64,000 bases of DNA, taken from NCBI RefSeq assembly GCF_030063185.1, contig NZ_JASISP010000004.1, positions 166,852-230,851 of the forward strand, written 5' to 3'. The stretch comes from Arthrobacter sp. H35-D1 (GTDB lineage: Bacteria > Actinomycetota > Actinomycetes > Actinomycetales > Micrococcaceae). The translations under genes were made by a program, and so were the position numbers. The first letter of the stretch is position 1. Each line of letters opens with the position of its first letter. The notes below the pieces were generated by a model. It saw nothing but the letters and a program-made list of their open reading frames with translations. It was not told where the DNA came from and did not search any database. Positions 1 through 7,928 of this stretch are shown piece after piece.

Positions 1-1814
1 GCTGTGGGGGCGGCGAACGGGGCAATGTTGCCGCTGGAAATTTGTCAGTCCTGCGCACACAAATCTCCGGTTTGCGGGTCAGCAACCCGGAGCCTGCCAC
101 GGGGGGCCGTGAGGCGGAGCCATTGCAGGACGCCCTGCGCCGGGCGCCACAGGACTTCCAGGCCCGTGACCGGGCCGTCACGGCGCGGGACTATGAAGCG
201 CTCGCGGTTCGCAATGGGGCAGTGGCCAGAAGCCGGGCCTTTACGCGGAAGGACGCGTGGGAGTTCGCCAACCCGGGGGAAGTCGAGGTGGTCCTGGTGC
301 CCCAGATCCCGGACGTGTCCAGGCCGGATGGACGCGTCGATGCCGAGTCCCTGGCCGCGCATGAACGGGAGGACGTGCGTCTGGAGGTGGAGCGGTATCT
401 GCAGGAGCGGGCGACGATCGGGGCCCAGCCTGTTGTCCGGTGGGGGCTGTACAAACAGGTGCTGGTTCAGGCGATTGTCGTGGTGCGCCCGGAAGAGGAC
501 CCGGAGGCCGTCAGAACCCGCATATCCCGACGTTTGGCGCAGTCCATCAATCCATTGCCGACGGGCCTGCCAGGCTACGGCTCCGGTTTCGGGAAGGCGC
601 TGAGGGTGTCAAATCTCTTCCGTATCATGGAGGAAGCCGAACCGGGCGTGAAATACGTTGAGTCTGTGCGGCTTCGACTGGACAAGGCTCCCGACTCCGA
701 CGCCGCCGCACTTGTCCAGGCCCAGGGGCAGCCCAGGACATGGTTTGTGGCGCAGAATGGCATCCTCTTCCGGACCACCAATTCGGCAGCCGGGTGGGAA
801 GCCTGCGGTGAGTTTCCGAGGGAGGTGATCCGTGCGGTTGCACCGTTCCCCACGTTCGGTCCCGGCGGTTCCGGGGGAAACGCGCATCCTGGAAAAGTTG
901 CTGTGGCCACCAGCTCGGGCCAGGGCTCCCGGGTGTACATCAGTGATGATCTGGGCGAGAGTTGGCGCCGTGCCGCCGAACTGGGGTTTCCGCTGTCGGA
1001 TCTGGCCTGGGTGGACCGGAACGGACATGCGGAGCTGCTTGTGGTGGGTCAGAACGGACTGTACGAGCTTGGCGAGGAAGGCACGGTGCCCGTGCAAAAC
1101 CTTGTGGATCCGGCTAAACCCGACCGTGGCTTCTACACCGTGGACTCCTTTGTTGATGTGCGCGGGAGAACCGGCGTCGTTGTCGCGGCTGAGGCGTCCG
1201 CGGGCATTTGGCTCTCTCCGGACGCAGGCGCTCCCGAAAGCTTTTACCAAATCAGGGATGCAGGGGAAGACGTGCGCTGCATGTCCGTGCAATATGAGGG
1301 CCCAACGACGTTCCTGTGGATGGGACGGTCCGTGGCCGAGGGCGATGGAACGGGGTGTGCACGGCTAAAAATCGATGAACTCGGGCGTACGAATTTTGAT
1401 ACCACGCTCCGGAACTCCTGGGAACAGTTGAGCCGGGGTTGGGGCGGGGGAAGCTGTTGGGGCATGAACATAGTTGGTGATTCAGCCTATGCTGCAACGC
1501 AGAGCGGAGGCGTACTGCGCCTGAGGCTCGGCGGCGGCCAGCCTTCATGGGAACAGTGCGATGTAAACTGCGGCCTTCCGCTGCGTGACCGGGCCCGGTT
1601 TGAACCCGTCAGATCAGTTTCCGGGGCCATCCGGGATGATGGTGCCCCGCTGGTCATCGCCGCGGGCCCCCGTGGGGTGTACTTGTGTGGCGATGCGGCA
1701 CCCGATTGGGAAAATTGCGGTTCCCGCGTGGTCTCTGACGTTGTGACAATTCCAGAAACCTGGCTGTTTTGTTCAGGAGATCACCGGGTGGAGGTGATGC
1801 GGGAGCATGGCTAG
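1..1814 (+). CDS. Baseplate assembly protein J-like, C-terminal beta-propeller, 5'-truncated by window edge
   Basis: The reading frame is open from base 3, so the true start lies left of the window; the TTG at 42 is internal. Residues encoded at 3-260 resemble the end of the gpJ-like 'putative baseplate assembly protein' family: a GGGERGN stretch, then ARDRAVTARDYEALA, which recurs in these proteins. Such proteins form the wedge of the baseplate of phage-tail-like contractile injection systems. From about base 730 the protein changes character: repeated WFVAQNG, ISDDLGESW and similar Asp-box-like pieces suggest a BNR/Ycf48-type beta-propeller fused to the baseplate part. It overlaps the next gene by 8 bp (ATG at 1807, TAG at 1812), so the two are probably translated together. 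The family call is by recognition; the propeller is inferred from the repeats. Confidence 0.75.
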   Translation, partial: CGGGERGNVAAGNLSVLRTQISGLRVSNPEPATGGREAEPLQDALRRAPQDFQARDRAVTARDYEALAVRNGAVARSRAFTRKDAWEFANPGEVEVVLVPQIPDVSRPDGRVDAESLAAHEREDVRLEVERYLQERATIGAQPVVRWGLYKQVLVQAIVVVRPEEDPEAVRTRISRRLAQSINPLPTGLPGYGSGFGKALRVSNLFRIMEEAEPGVKYVESVRLRLDKAPDSDAAALVQAQGQPRTWFVAQNGILFRTTNSAAGWEACGEFPREVIRAVAPFPTFGPGGSGGNAHPGKVAVATSSGQGSRVYISDDLGESWRRAAELGFPLSDLAWVDRNGHAELLVVGQNGLYELGEEGTVPVQNLVDPAKPDRGFYTVDSFVDVRGRTGVVVAAEASAGIWLSPDAGAPESFYQIRDAGEDVRCMSVQYEGPTTFLWMGRSVAEGDGTGCARLKIDELGRTNFDTTLRNSWEQLSRGWGGGSCWGMNIVGDSAYAATQSGGVLRLRLGGGQPSWEQCDVNCGLPLRDRARFEPVRSVSGAIRDDGAPLVIAAGPRGVYLCGDAAPDWENCGSRVVSDVVTIPETWLFCSGDHRVEVMREHG

Positions 1815-2448
1815 TGTCCCATTGCTGCCGCTGTTGCCTGAGGTCTTTCAGGTTTGCGCACCGGCCAGCGCACCGCTGCGGGCGATTGCCGCTGTTGCCG
1901 GGGACATGCACGTGCCGATTCACGAGGTGCTCGATTCCGTGGACCGGCTGGTGGACCCCTTCAGAACACCTGACACTTTGCTCGGATACCTGTCCCGGTG
2001 GGTTGATCTTGACTGGCTGACGCTGCCGGACCCGGGATCCGTGGAGGGTGCGGCTCTGGGCATTCCGTCCGTCCGGCAACGCGATCTGATAGCCAATGCT
2101 GCTGATTTGTCGGCACGCCGGGGCACCCCAGGCGGATTGCTGAGGTTTCTCCAGCTTGCCACCGGACTCGAAGGGTTCGAGATTGACGTTGATCCTTCGT
2201 CATTCCACCTGCAGGTCCGCATTCCCTCCGCCGCTTTCGATCAAATCGAGATTGTCCGGCGAATTGTGTGGGGAGTAAAACCTGCCCACGTCACCGCAGA
2301 GGTTCTGGGAAAGGACAAGGGCGGGGCCGGCGGCCCGGCGGTCGCTTCGGACGTGGCAGAATCCGGCGCGGCAGCAGCAGAAACAGTCCCCGACCGTCCA
2401 TCCGCGCCCCCACGCAGTGCATCAGGCGGGAAGGTGGAAATCCCATGA
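1807..2448 (+). CDS. Phage tail protein (gpI / TIGR02242-like), injection-system baseplate
   Basis: 213-aa protein with the features of the small tail protein that follows the baseplate J-like gene in contractile injection systems. The middle contains RRGTPGGLLRFLQLATGLEG, which matches the conserved 'R-GTp-gL-r-L-l-TG' core of the TIGR02242/gpI tail domain. The last 40 residues are low-complexity Ala/Pro/Gly. It starts inside the end of the upstream baseplate gene and its stop overlaps the next start (ATGA at 2445), so all three belong to one transcript. The likely role is part of the baseplate hub or wedge; the substrate or target of the machine cannot be read from this part. Confidence 0.7.
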   Translation: MASVPLLPLLPEVFQVCAPASAPLRAIAAVAGDMHVPIHEVLDSVDRLVDPFRTPDTLLGYLSRWVDLDWLTLPDPGSVEGAALGIPSVRQRDLIANAADLSARRGTPGGLLRFLQLATGLEGFEIDVDPSSFHLQVRIPSAAFDQIEIVRRIVWGVKPAHVTAEVLGKDKGGAGGPAVASDVAESGAAAAETVPDRPSAPPRSASGGKVEIP

Positions 2449-2915
2449 GTGAGAGCAACCGCAAACCGGTCATTGCAGCGATCGTGTGTGCTGCGGTGGC
2501 GCTTGCCGTGTGGGGGACAGGCATGGGCGCGGGCGCAGGAAACACTTCCGGGAGCGGCGGCTGGCAGGACGCGCTGTCAGGCATGCACAAGAGACAAGTG
2601 CTCCGTCCGCAGGATTTGAAGTTGCTGACAGGATCTTGTGTCACGAGCGGACATACTGTGACCGTGCAGGGAGCATGCACCTTTTCCGTGGAGAAATTCG
2701 GCGGATCCTTCAACCTGGGCCCACCCACCAAAGAAGCCAAAATGGTTGTTCTCAGTGGCTCTGTCCACCTGGAAATGCAGATCGAGGGAGTTTCGGCCAC
2801 CCAAAATCTGGCCGCTGGGAAGAACACACAGGTGACTTTTGGAACCTCCGGCGGATCACTGACAGTGCTGTGCACCTCAATTGACTGTGCCCTTGCACTC
2901 GTCCCGGACGGATGA
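2445..2915 (+). CDS. Hypothetical membrane-anchored protein of the injection-system cluster
   Basis: 156-aa protein, not recognised. The start ATG at 2445 overlaps the previous stop (ATGA) and follows a GGAAGGTGG-like stretch. Residues about 8-28 form one hydrophobic segment, which could be an uncleaved signal anchor. The rest is Thr/Ser/Val/Gly rich, beta-like, with four cysteines (in GSCVTS, GACTF and LCTSIDC) that could form disulfides outside the cytoplasm. A longer open frame from 2268 exists but its first 59 codons lie inside the tail-protein gene and look like a shadow. Its position suggests a role at the cell envelope with the injection system; that is inference only. Confidence 0.55.
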   Translation: MSESNRKPVIAAIVCAAVALAVWGTGMGAGAGNTSGSGGWQDALSGMHKRQVLRPQDLKLLTGSCVTSGHTVTVQGACTFSVEKFGGSFNLGPPTKEAKMVVLSGSVHLEMQIEGVSATQNLAAGKNTQVTFGTSGGSLTVLCTSIDCALALVPDG

Positions 2916-3019
2916 CCAGGTAAAGATTCAGTACGCCGCCGGCCAGGCTGTGGCCAACGCCCGGCACATGGCGCAAAATGAAGTTCAGGGACCTGCGGCG
3001 CTCGCACCAGGAGGATGGC

Positions 3020-3931
3020 ATGAAAAAGATCTCGATGACCCTAAGTTCACCCACCGTGGCCTTGACTGACGGCAAAGGGGCACTGACAGTGTCCGTTACC
3101 AACAGCGCCCCGACGCCGGAAAGGGTGGTTCTCGGAGCATTCTCAGACTCCCCGCCGGCGGCCGGTGGGGCAGCGGCCCCCACATGGACGACGGTCACTG
3201 AACCGCAGCGCACGGTCGAGCCCGGGGCAACTGTCCAGTACGACGTCAAGTTCGACACCACGGGAGCTGAGCCGGGAAGCTATCCCATCAAGTTCATCCC
3301 CTATTCGGCTGATCAAGCCCCTGAGGAATATGCGGAGCTGGCCGCCGTCATTCAACTTGTGGTGCCCCCGAAAGCCCCGGCAGCTCCGCCCAAGCGCTTT
3401 CCCTGGCTTTTGGTTGCGGGAGCCGCCGTTGTCATAGTATTGCTGGCTGCCGGCTCGATCTGGTTTTTCACATCACGGGATTCAACACCTGAGGCCGCGG
3501 TATCACCGAGCACGGCTCCCAGTGCACCGGCCCTGCAACTGACCTCCGTAGTTCCTGCCGCCGGCCCCCAAGCAGGTGGCACCGCCGTTAAGCTCCTGGG
3601 GCGGTTTCGAGAGCCGACAGTTGTGGTGCTCGGCGGTGTGAACATTTCCGGGACACTGGTCAGCAATACTGAATTTTCGTTCGTCACCCCACCGCAAATA
3701 CCTGCGGGAAAGGTGCTGCTGGAAGTGCGCAGCGATGGTGTGCTGATAGGTGCTTCCATCTTTGAATACACCCAACCCGGCGGATCCACAGTCCAGCCAA
3801 CCTTTATCTGCGCGAAAGTAAAGGATTGCTTCTTGATTCAAAAGAATGTACGGGACCTTGAGCCTGGTATTCCGTTGCCACCGAAGGAAATTCCCGGTCT
3901 TAGAGAGAATCTGCAGGTTGGGAATCGGTAA
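3020..3931 (+). CDS. Single-pass membrane protein with N-terminal Ig-like and C-terminal IPT/TIG domains
   Basis: 303 aa from the ATG at 3020, chosen because a perfect AGGAGG (3009-3014) lies 5 nt upstream; an in-frame ATG at 2978 lacks such a site. Residues about 1-110 look like an Ig-fold domain of the kind that measures alpha-helix-free 'NPxF-like' repeats (valine and threonine strands, VEPGATVQYDV). Residues about 130-155 form a transmembrane helix (FPWLLVAGAAVVIVLLAAG). The outer part, LTSVVPAAGPQAGGTAVKL, is typical of IPT/TIG domains. It is the last gene of the injection-system cluster in this window. Its final 32 bp overlap the convergent minus-strand membrane-protein gene. A link between injection particle and membrane is plausible but unproven. 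Confidence 0.6.
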   Translation: MKKISMTLSSPTVALTDGKGALTVSVTNSAPTPERVVLGAFSDSPPAAGGAAAPTWTTVTEPQRTVEPGATVQYDVKFDTTGAEPGSYPIKFIPYSADQAPEEYAELAAVIQLVVPPKAPAAPPKRFPWLLVAGAAVVIVLLAAGSIWFFTSRDSTPEAAVSPSTAPSAPALQLTSVVPAAGPQAGGTAVKLLGRFREPTVVVLGGVNISGTLVSNTEFSFVTPPQIPAGKVLLEVRSDGVLIGASIFEYTQPGGSTVQPTFICAKVKDCFLIQKNVRDLEPGIPLPPKEIPGLRENLQVGNR

Positions 3932-4688
3932 ATGATGCGCTGACGCGGATGGCATTGACAATGGCCGGTATTGACCAGATCAGCATGATCAGGGCCCAAA
4001 TCAATGCCACCACACCAACGACGATGGCCCAAAACTGGTCCCCGATGGATACGACCGGTCCGGGCAGGAAACCGTGGATGATGCCGAGGACCAGCTGCAG
4101 CAGTACGGACAGGACAACCAGAACCACCAGGCCCTTGATGCGCAGGAACCTCGGCTGGGCAAGAATGAGCAGCACGCCGACGGCAATTTTCAGCAGCAGC
4201 AGCAGTCCAAGGACGAGGGCGGCCCTGTGGATGGGGAAACTGCCCCACAACGCCAGGTAGGCAATGGTGCCAAACGGCATAGCGACAAACAAGGCGATCA
4301 TCAGAAACAGCTTCACGACGGCCTGGAGGATTGTCAGGAAACACATCAGGATCCACAACGCGCACACAATGAGTGTGACCAGCCCCTGAATGCGGCCGTA
4401 GAGGCGCAGGGGCATGACAAGGCTGGCCCCGAGCAGGAGGAGGGTGAAAAGCAGCAAGCCGTCCAGCAGTGCAAGCGACCCCACCCCGGCACCCAGCGAG
4501 TCCGCAGGTCCTGAGCCGGATTCCACGTCAACGCCGGCAGGCATCCCAAGCCCGTTCGCCGTCGCCGTGCCGGGCTGGACGGAGCCTGCGGCAATTAACG
4601 CAGCTCCCAGTTCCACCATAATCACCAGAACCATGAGCGCGAGGGCAATGATGAAGAAGGGTCGGCGAAGGCCCCCCTCAACGGTCAA
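3900..4688 (-). CDS. Polytopic membrane protein of unknown function
   Basis: 262 aa if translation begins at the TTG at 4688, which lies 1 nt behind the stop of the upstream 60-aa gene; an in-frame start further up (4769) would run through that gene and gives a non-hydrophobic, arginine-rich head that looks spurious. After EGGLRRPFF there are about six to seven hydrophobic segments, with a Gly/Pro-rich loop between the first two. No family motif was recognised. Translational coupling with the small gene suggests the two proteins act together. The 3' end overlaps the convergent IPT-domain gene by 32 bp, so antisense interference between the two transcripts is possible. Confidence 0.6.
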   Translation of the reverse strand: MTVEGGLRRPFFIIALALMVLVIMVELGAALIAAGSVQPGTATANGLGMPAGVDVESGSGPADSLGAGVGSLALLDGLLLFTLLLLGASLVMPLRLYGRIQGLVTLIVCALWILMCFLTILQAVVKLFLMIALFVAMPFGTIAYLALWGSFPIHRAALVLGLLLLLKIAVGVLLILAQPRFLRIKGLVVLVVLSVLLQLVLGIIHGFLPGPVVSIGDQFWAIVVGVVALIWALIMLIWSIPAIVNAIRVSASFTDSQPADSL

Positions 4689-4689
4689 G

Positions 4690-4872
4690 TCAGTCTGTCT
4701 GGCCGTGGGTAACGTAGGAAAGGATGAGGAACACCCCGGCGAAGACCACGAGCGCCGCACCCACAACAATCAGCCACACGCTGGGGAGGACGATGCCAAT
4801 GATGAGCAGGATGACTCCGAGAACAATTCCCAGCATCCAAGTGATTCGTCCGCGCGCAAATATGCCGACCAT
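4690..4872 (-). CDS. Small two-helix membrane protein
   Basis: 60-aa protein with two hydrophobic helices (about residues 11-30 and 32-53) separated by a short turn, and a basic N-terminus (MVGIFARGRITW), so both ends probably face the cytoplasm. A GGGAGG ribosome binding site lies 5 nt before the ATG. It directly precedes the larger membrane-protein gene, with 1 nt between stop and the proposed TTG start. It resembles the small two-helix membrane proteins common in Arthrobacter-type genomes but no named family was recognised. Confidence 0.65.
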   Translation of the reverse strand: MVGIFARGRITWMLGIVLGVILLIIGIVLPSVWLIVVGAALVVFAGVFLILSYVTHGQTD

Positions 4873-4921
4873 GACTACCTCCCATTAAACCAAGAAATCC
4901 ATGGTATAAGAATAACATCGG

Positions 4922-4954
4922 TGTCCCCGCCCGGATCGGCCGGCCGGGACATTC
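4922..4954 (-). terminator. Hairpin behind pncA
   Basis: Read on the minus strand, TGTCCCGGCC and GGCGGGGACA form a 10-bp stem with one mismatch and a short loop. It lies 38-70 bases behind the pncA stop and in front of the small membrane-protein gene. There is no long T-run, so termination is possible but not certain. Confidence 0.35.
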
Positions 4955-4991
4955 TTTGGGCCGTTCAACGCCGCCACGGGTGCGGCGTTGC

Positions 4992-5609
4992 CTATTTGAC
5001 CTCCACGCCCGCATCCACAAGTTCCTCGAGGGCTTCCTCGGCGGCGTCGGCATCAATGCCGACAACGAAGTCGCGCAGCACCGTGGTGTTGTAGCCGGCG
5101 TTGACGGCGTCCAAGGCCGTGGCACGGACGCAGTGGTCGGTGGCGATGCCCACGACAACGACGTCGTCGATGTCGTTTTCACGCAGCCAATCGTCGAGGC
5201 TGACAGGGAATTCATTGCCGTCCTCGACTGATTCGTGGGCTTCACGCTCGCCCACGGCAACTTCGTCCTCGGGGGCGAGGAGTCCGTCAAAACCGGAGTA
5301 GCCGGCGTCGTACTTGCCTTTGCGGAAGTAGGCGTCGATGTCCTCGGTGTCCAAGTTGCGGTGCAGGGCGGCGCCCTTGGAACCGGCGACACAGTGCTCT
5401 GGCCAGCTGGTGCTGTAGTCGGGCGTTTGTGAGAAGTGGCTGCCCGGATCCACATGCCAGTCCTGGGTGGCGACAACAAAGTCAAAGTCCGTGGTTTCGG
5501 CCAGCATTTCGGTAATTTCACCCGCCAGCGCAGCGCCCCCGGCCACGGCGAGCGAGCCTCCTTCACAAAAGTCGTTCTGGACATCAACAATAATCAGGGC
5601 CTTGGCCAT
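4992..5609 (-). CDS. pncA: Nicotinamidase (pyrazinamidase)
   Basis: 205-aa isochorismatase-fold amidase that converts nicotinamide to nicotinate in NAD salvage. The active-site pieces are visible: Asp9 in IIVDVQNDFC, the metal-binding DWH(x)DPGSHF stretch, a Lys in the FRKGKYDAGYSGF segment, and the nucleophile Cys in GIATDHCVRATA. Length and order of motifs fit PncA. The gene starts 15 bp behind the stop of pncB on the same strand, so the two form an operon in which PncA makes the substrate of PncB. The same enzyme activates pyrazinamide in mycobacteria. Confidence 0.95.
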   Translation of the reverse strand: MAKALIIVDVQNDFCEGGSLAVAGGAALAGEITEMLAETTDFDFVVATQDWHVDPGSHFSQTPDYSTSWPEHCVAGSKGAALHRNLDTEDIDAYFRKGKYDAGYSGFDGLLAPEDEVAVGEREAHESVEDGNEFPVSLDDWLRENDIDDVVVVGIATDHCVRATALDAVNAGYNTTVLRDFVVGIDADAAEEALEELVDAGVEVK

Positions 5610-5624
5610 GAATAACTCCTCTTG

Positions 5625-6974
5625 CTAAACGGTTGCTGTTTCGTGTTCGTATTCGGTGGGAATGACAGGTTCACCGCGCTGCAGGCGCTTCGCGGCACCG
5701 GGCATTTCCGCCATGGATGCGGTGTGGCGGGCCGTGGCACGCACCACGCCCTCGGGGCCTGTCCAGCCGGGCAGCACTTCTCCGTCCTTGACGAATTGTT
5801 CAAGCAGCGGGCGGTCGTTGCCGTCCCCGGCGGGGCGGTGGCCAATGCCCACGGCCTCCGAGGTGGCGATGCCGCGCGCATTCAGGCGGCGCACGGCGTA
5901 CTTCCGCCCACCCACACTGGCCTTGTTCTTGGCTGCCTTGGCAACGGAGACAAACTCTCCATTGTCATCCTCGCGCGAGACCAGCTTGTAGACCATGGAG
6001 GCCGTGGGGGCACCCGAGCCCGTGACCAGGGAGGTGCCCACGCCGTAGGAGTCCACGGGGGCCGCGGCCAGGGCTGCAATGGCAAACTCGTCAAGGTCGC
6101 TCGTCACGGTGATGCGCGTATTGGTGTTGCCGAGCGAGTCAAGCAGGGCCCGGACGTCGCGCGCCTGGGCCAGCAGGTCCCCTGAATCCAACCGGACGCC
6201 GCCCAAGGAGGTCCCGGCGATGGCGACGGCTTTGCGGACGGCGGCTTCGACGTCGTACGTGTCAACCAGCAGCGTGGTCCCGGCACCCATGGAGCCGATC
6301 TGTGCGCGGAAGGCGGCTTCCTCGGAGTCGTGCAGCAGGGTGAAGGAATGGGCGGCCGTTCCCTGGGTAAGGACGCCGTAGCGCAGTCCGCATTCGAGGT
6401 TGGAGGTGCTGTGGAAGCCAGCAATCACTGCCGCGCGGGAAGCCGCCACCGCCGACTCCTCGTGGGTGCGGCGCGAGCCCATCTCAATGCAGGGGCGTGC
6501 GCCGGCGGCGGTGATCATGCGGGAGGCCGCCGAGGCGATGGCGGAATCGTGGTTGAGCACCGAGAGCACGTACGTCTCCAGGATGCAGGCCTCGGCAAAC
6601 GTGGATTCGATGGTCAAAATGGGCGAACTGGGAAAATAAAGTTCGCCCTCTGCGTAACCGTAAATGTCCCCCGAGAACTTGAAATCGGCCAACCACGCCA
6701 GAGTTTCGTCATTGACAATCTCATTCGTGGCAAGGAAATTCAGCTCGTCCGGACCAAAACGGAAGTGCTCCAAACCTTCAAGCAACCGGCCCGTTCCCCC
6801 TACAACGCCGTAGCCGCGACCATCAGGCAGGCGGCGGGCAAAGGCCTCAAACACGCTGCGGCGGTGCGCGGCGCCGGAGTGCAGGGCGGCCTGAAGCATT
6901 GTCAGTTCGTAGTGATCCGTAAACAATGATGTGCGGGGGTGGCCCCAGCTTGATGGCGTAGTCACGGAATTCAC
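5625..6974 (-). CDS. pncB: Nicotinate phosphoribosyltransferase
   Basis: 449-aa enzyme joining nicotinate to PRPP to give nicotinate mononucleotide. FTDHYELTMLQAAL near the N-terminus, FEAFARRLP, GSRRTHEESAV, GTAAHSFTLLH and VRLDSGDL in the centre, and VGTSLVTGSGAP further on are all characteristic of the family. The start is the GTG at 6974; no strong ribosome binding site precedes it. A -10-like TAGTGT (minus strand, 6992-6987) would give a leader of only a few bases. It is divergent from clpS, 28 bp away, and is followed by pncA. The shared upstream region contains a 16-bp palindrome (6977-6992) that may be an operator. Confidence 0.95.
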   Translation of the reverse strand: MNSVTTPSSWGHPRTSLFTDHYELTMLQAALHSGAAHRRSVFEAFARRLPDGRGYGVVGGTGRLLEGLEHFRFGPDELNFLATNEIVNDETLAWLADFKFSGDIYGYAEGELYFPSSPILTIESTFAEACILETYVLSVLNHDSAIASAASRMITAAGARPCIEMGSRRTHEESAVAASRAAVIAGFHSTSNLECGLRYGVLTQGTAAHSFTLLHDSEEAAFRAQIGSMGAGTTLLVDTYDVEAAVRKAVAIAGTSLGGVRLDSGDLLAQARDVRALLDSLGNTNTRITVTSDLDEFAIAALAAAPVDSYGVGTSLVTGSGAPTASMVYKLVSREDDNGEFVSVAKAAKNKASVGGRKYAVRRLNARGIATSEAVGIGHRPAGDGNDRPLLEQFVKDGEVLPGWTGPEGVVRATARHTASMAEMPGAAKRLQRGEPVIPTEYEHETATV

Positions 6975-6976
6975 TG

Positions 6977-6996
6977 TAGTGCGGCAACACTAGAAT
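6977..6996. promoter_or_regulatory. Divergent pncB/clpS promoter region with palindrome
   Basis: TAGTG-CGGCAA-CACTA (6977-6992) is a perfect 5-bp inverted repeat with a 6-nt spacer. On the plus strand it overlaps TAGAAT (6991-6996), a good -10 box exactly 6 nt before the clpS ATG. On the minus strand the same bases give TAGTGT for pncB. A protein bound here would cover both promoters. Its TGTAGT half resembles the palindrome before nrtR (31777-31797), so NrtR is one possible ligand. Confidence 0.5.
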
Positions 6997-7002
6997 GGAC
7001 AC

Positions 7003-7308
7003 ATGAGTGTCAGCACAGCCCCGGAAACAGACCGGGAAGTCTCAACCAGCGAACTCATCTCCCCGGACATTCCGTGGGAATTAATCGTGTGGAACGACCC
7101 GGTTAATTTGATGAGCTATGTCAGTTACGTCTTCCAAAGCTACTTCGGTTATTCCGAGTCGAAGGCGGCGAAACTGATGCTGGAAGTCCATACCGAGGGC
7201 AGGTCCGCCGTGGCCCACGGAGCCAAGGAAAAGATGGAGGCCCACGTGGTGGCCATGCATGGATTCGGCCTGTGGGCGACAGTGCAGAAGGGCGGCGACC
7301 GTGGCTAA
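7003..7308 (+). CDS. clpS: ATP-dependent Clp protease adaptor ClpS
   Basis: 101-aa adaptor that delivers N-degron substrates to the ClpAP/ClpCP protease. The core [20 protein letters not shown] carries the conserved Asn-Asp pair of the N-end binding pocket, and [18 protein letters not shown] is the second family motif. No ribosome binding site is present, but TAGAAT lies 6 nt before the ATG, so a leaderless mRNA is likely. The end overlaps the GTG start of the DUF2017 gene by 8 bp; this ClpS-DUF2017-MurI order is common in actinobacteria. Confidence 0.95.
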   Translation: MSVSTAPETDREVSTSELISPDIPWELIVWNDPVNLMSYVSYVFQSYFGYSESKAAKLMLEVHTEGRSAVAHGAKEKMEAHVVAMHGFGLWATVQKGGDRG

Positions 7309-7867
7309 GGCCTTTTCCGCCGGCCGGCGCGGCATCACCGGTTTCCTCGAAGGCCCCGAGCGCGACCTCATCCGCAAGCTTTTCGCAGACATCATCACCA
7401 TGCTGGAACCGGAAACGCCCGCATCCAGCGACCCCTTGGCCGCCTTGATCGGCCTCGACATGGATGTGCGCGTCCCCACCGATCCGGCCCTGTTGCGCCT
7501 GCTGCCCGACGCCGTGAAGAACGACGACGACTCCGCCCTCGAGTTTCGCCAGCTCACCGAACGCTCGCTGCGCGAAACCAAGATTGGGGCCCTGCGCGCC
7601 GCTTCCCTCGGGCTCGAAAGCGACAAGCTGGTGTTGGACCCGGAGCAGGCCAAGCTGTGGTCCATGGCGTTGAACGACGTCCGCCTGGTGCTGGCGGAGC
7701 GACTGGCCATTCGCGACGAAGGCGATGCCGAGCGGGTGCACCTGGTGCAGGACTGGGGCGAGGCGGACGACGTCGAAAGTTACCTCAGCCTTGTCTACAA
7801 CTTTGTCTCGTGGCTGCAGGAAAGCCTTGTCCAAGCCATGCTGGTGGCGCTGCAACGCGGCAAGTGA
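7301..7867 (+). CDS. DUF2017 family protein
   Basis: 188-aa protein from the GTG at 7301, which overlaps the clpS stop and is preceded by an AAGGGCGG stretch; an upstream in-frame start would lie deep in clp[15 protein letters not shown] at the start and [18 protein letters not shown] near the end are typical of DUF2017, an alpha-helical actinobacterial family always found beside clpS. Biochemical function is unknown; the genomic tie to ClpS suggests a role in protein turnover, by inference. Confidence 0.85.
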   Translation: MAKAFSAGRRGITGFLEGPERDLIRKLFADIITMLEPETPASSDPLAALIGLDMDVRVPTDPALLRLLPDAVKNDDDSALEFRQLTERSLRETKIGALRAASLGLESDKLVLDPEQAKLWSMALNDVRLVLAERLAIRDEGDAERVHLVQDWGEADDVESYLSLVYNFVSWLQESLVQAMLVALQRGK

Positions 7868-7928
7868 GTGTGTCCTTGGGCGCATTTGCAGCTGCCGGAC
7901 GGGCAAAGGAACTAATGTTGGAACGATC

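Noticed and set aside
3838-4365. Minus-strand frame overlapping the convergent membrane-protein and IPT genes
   Set aside because: It is a frame-shifted shadow of the membrane protein (His/Arg/Pro-rich) without start signal.
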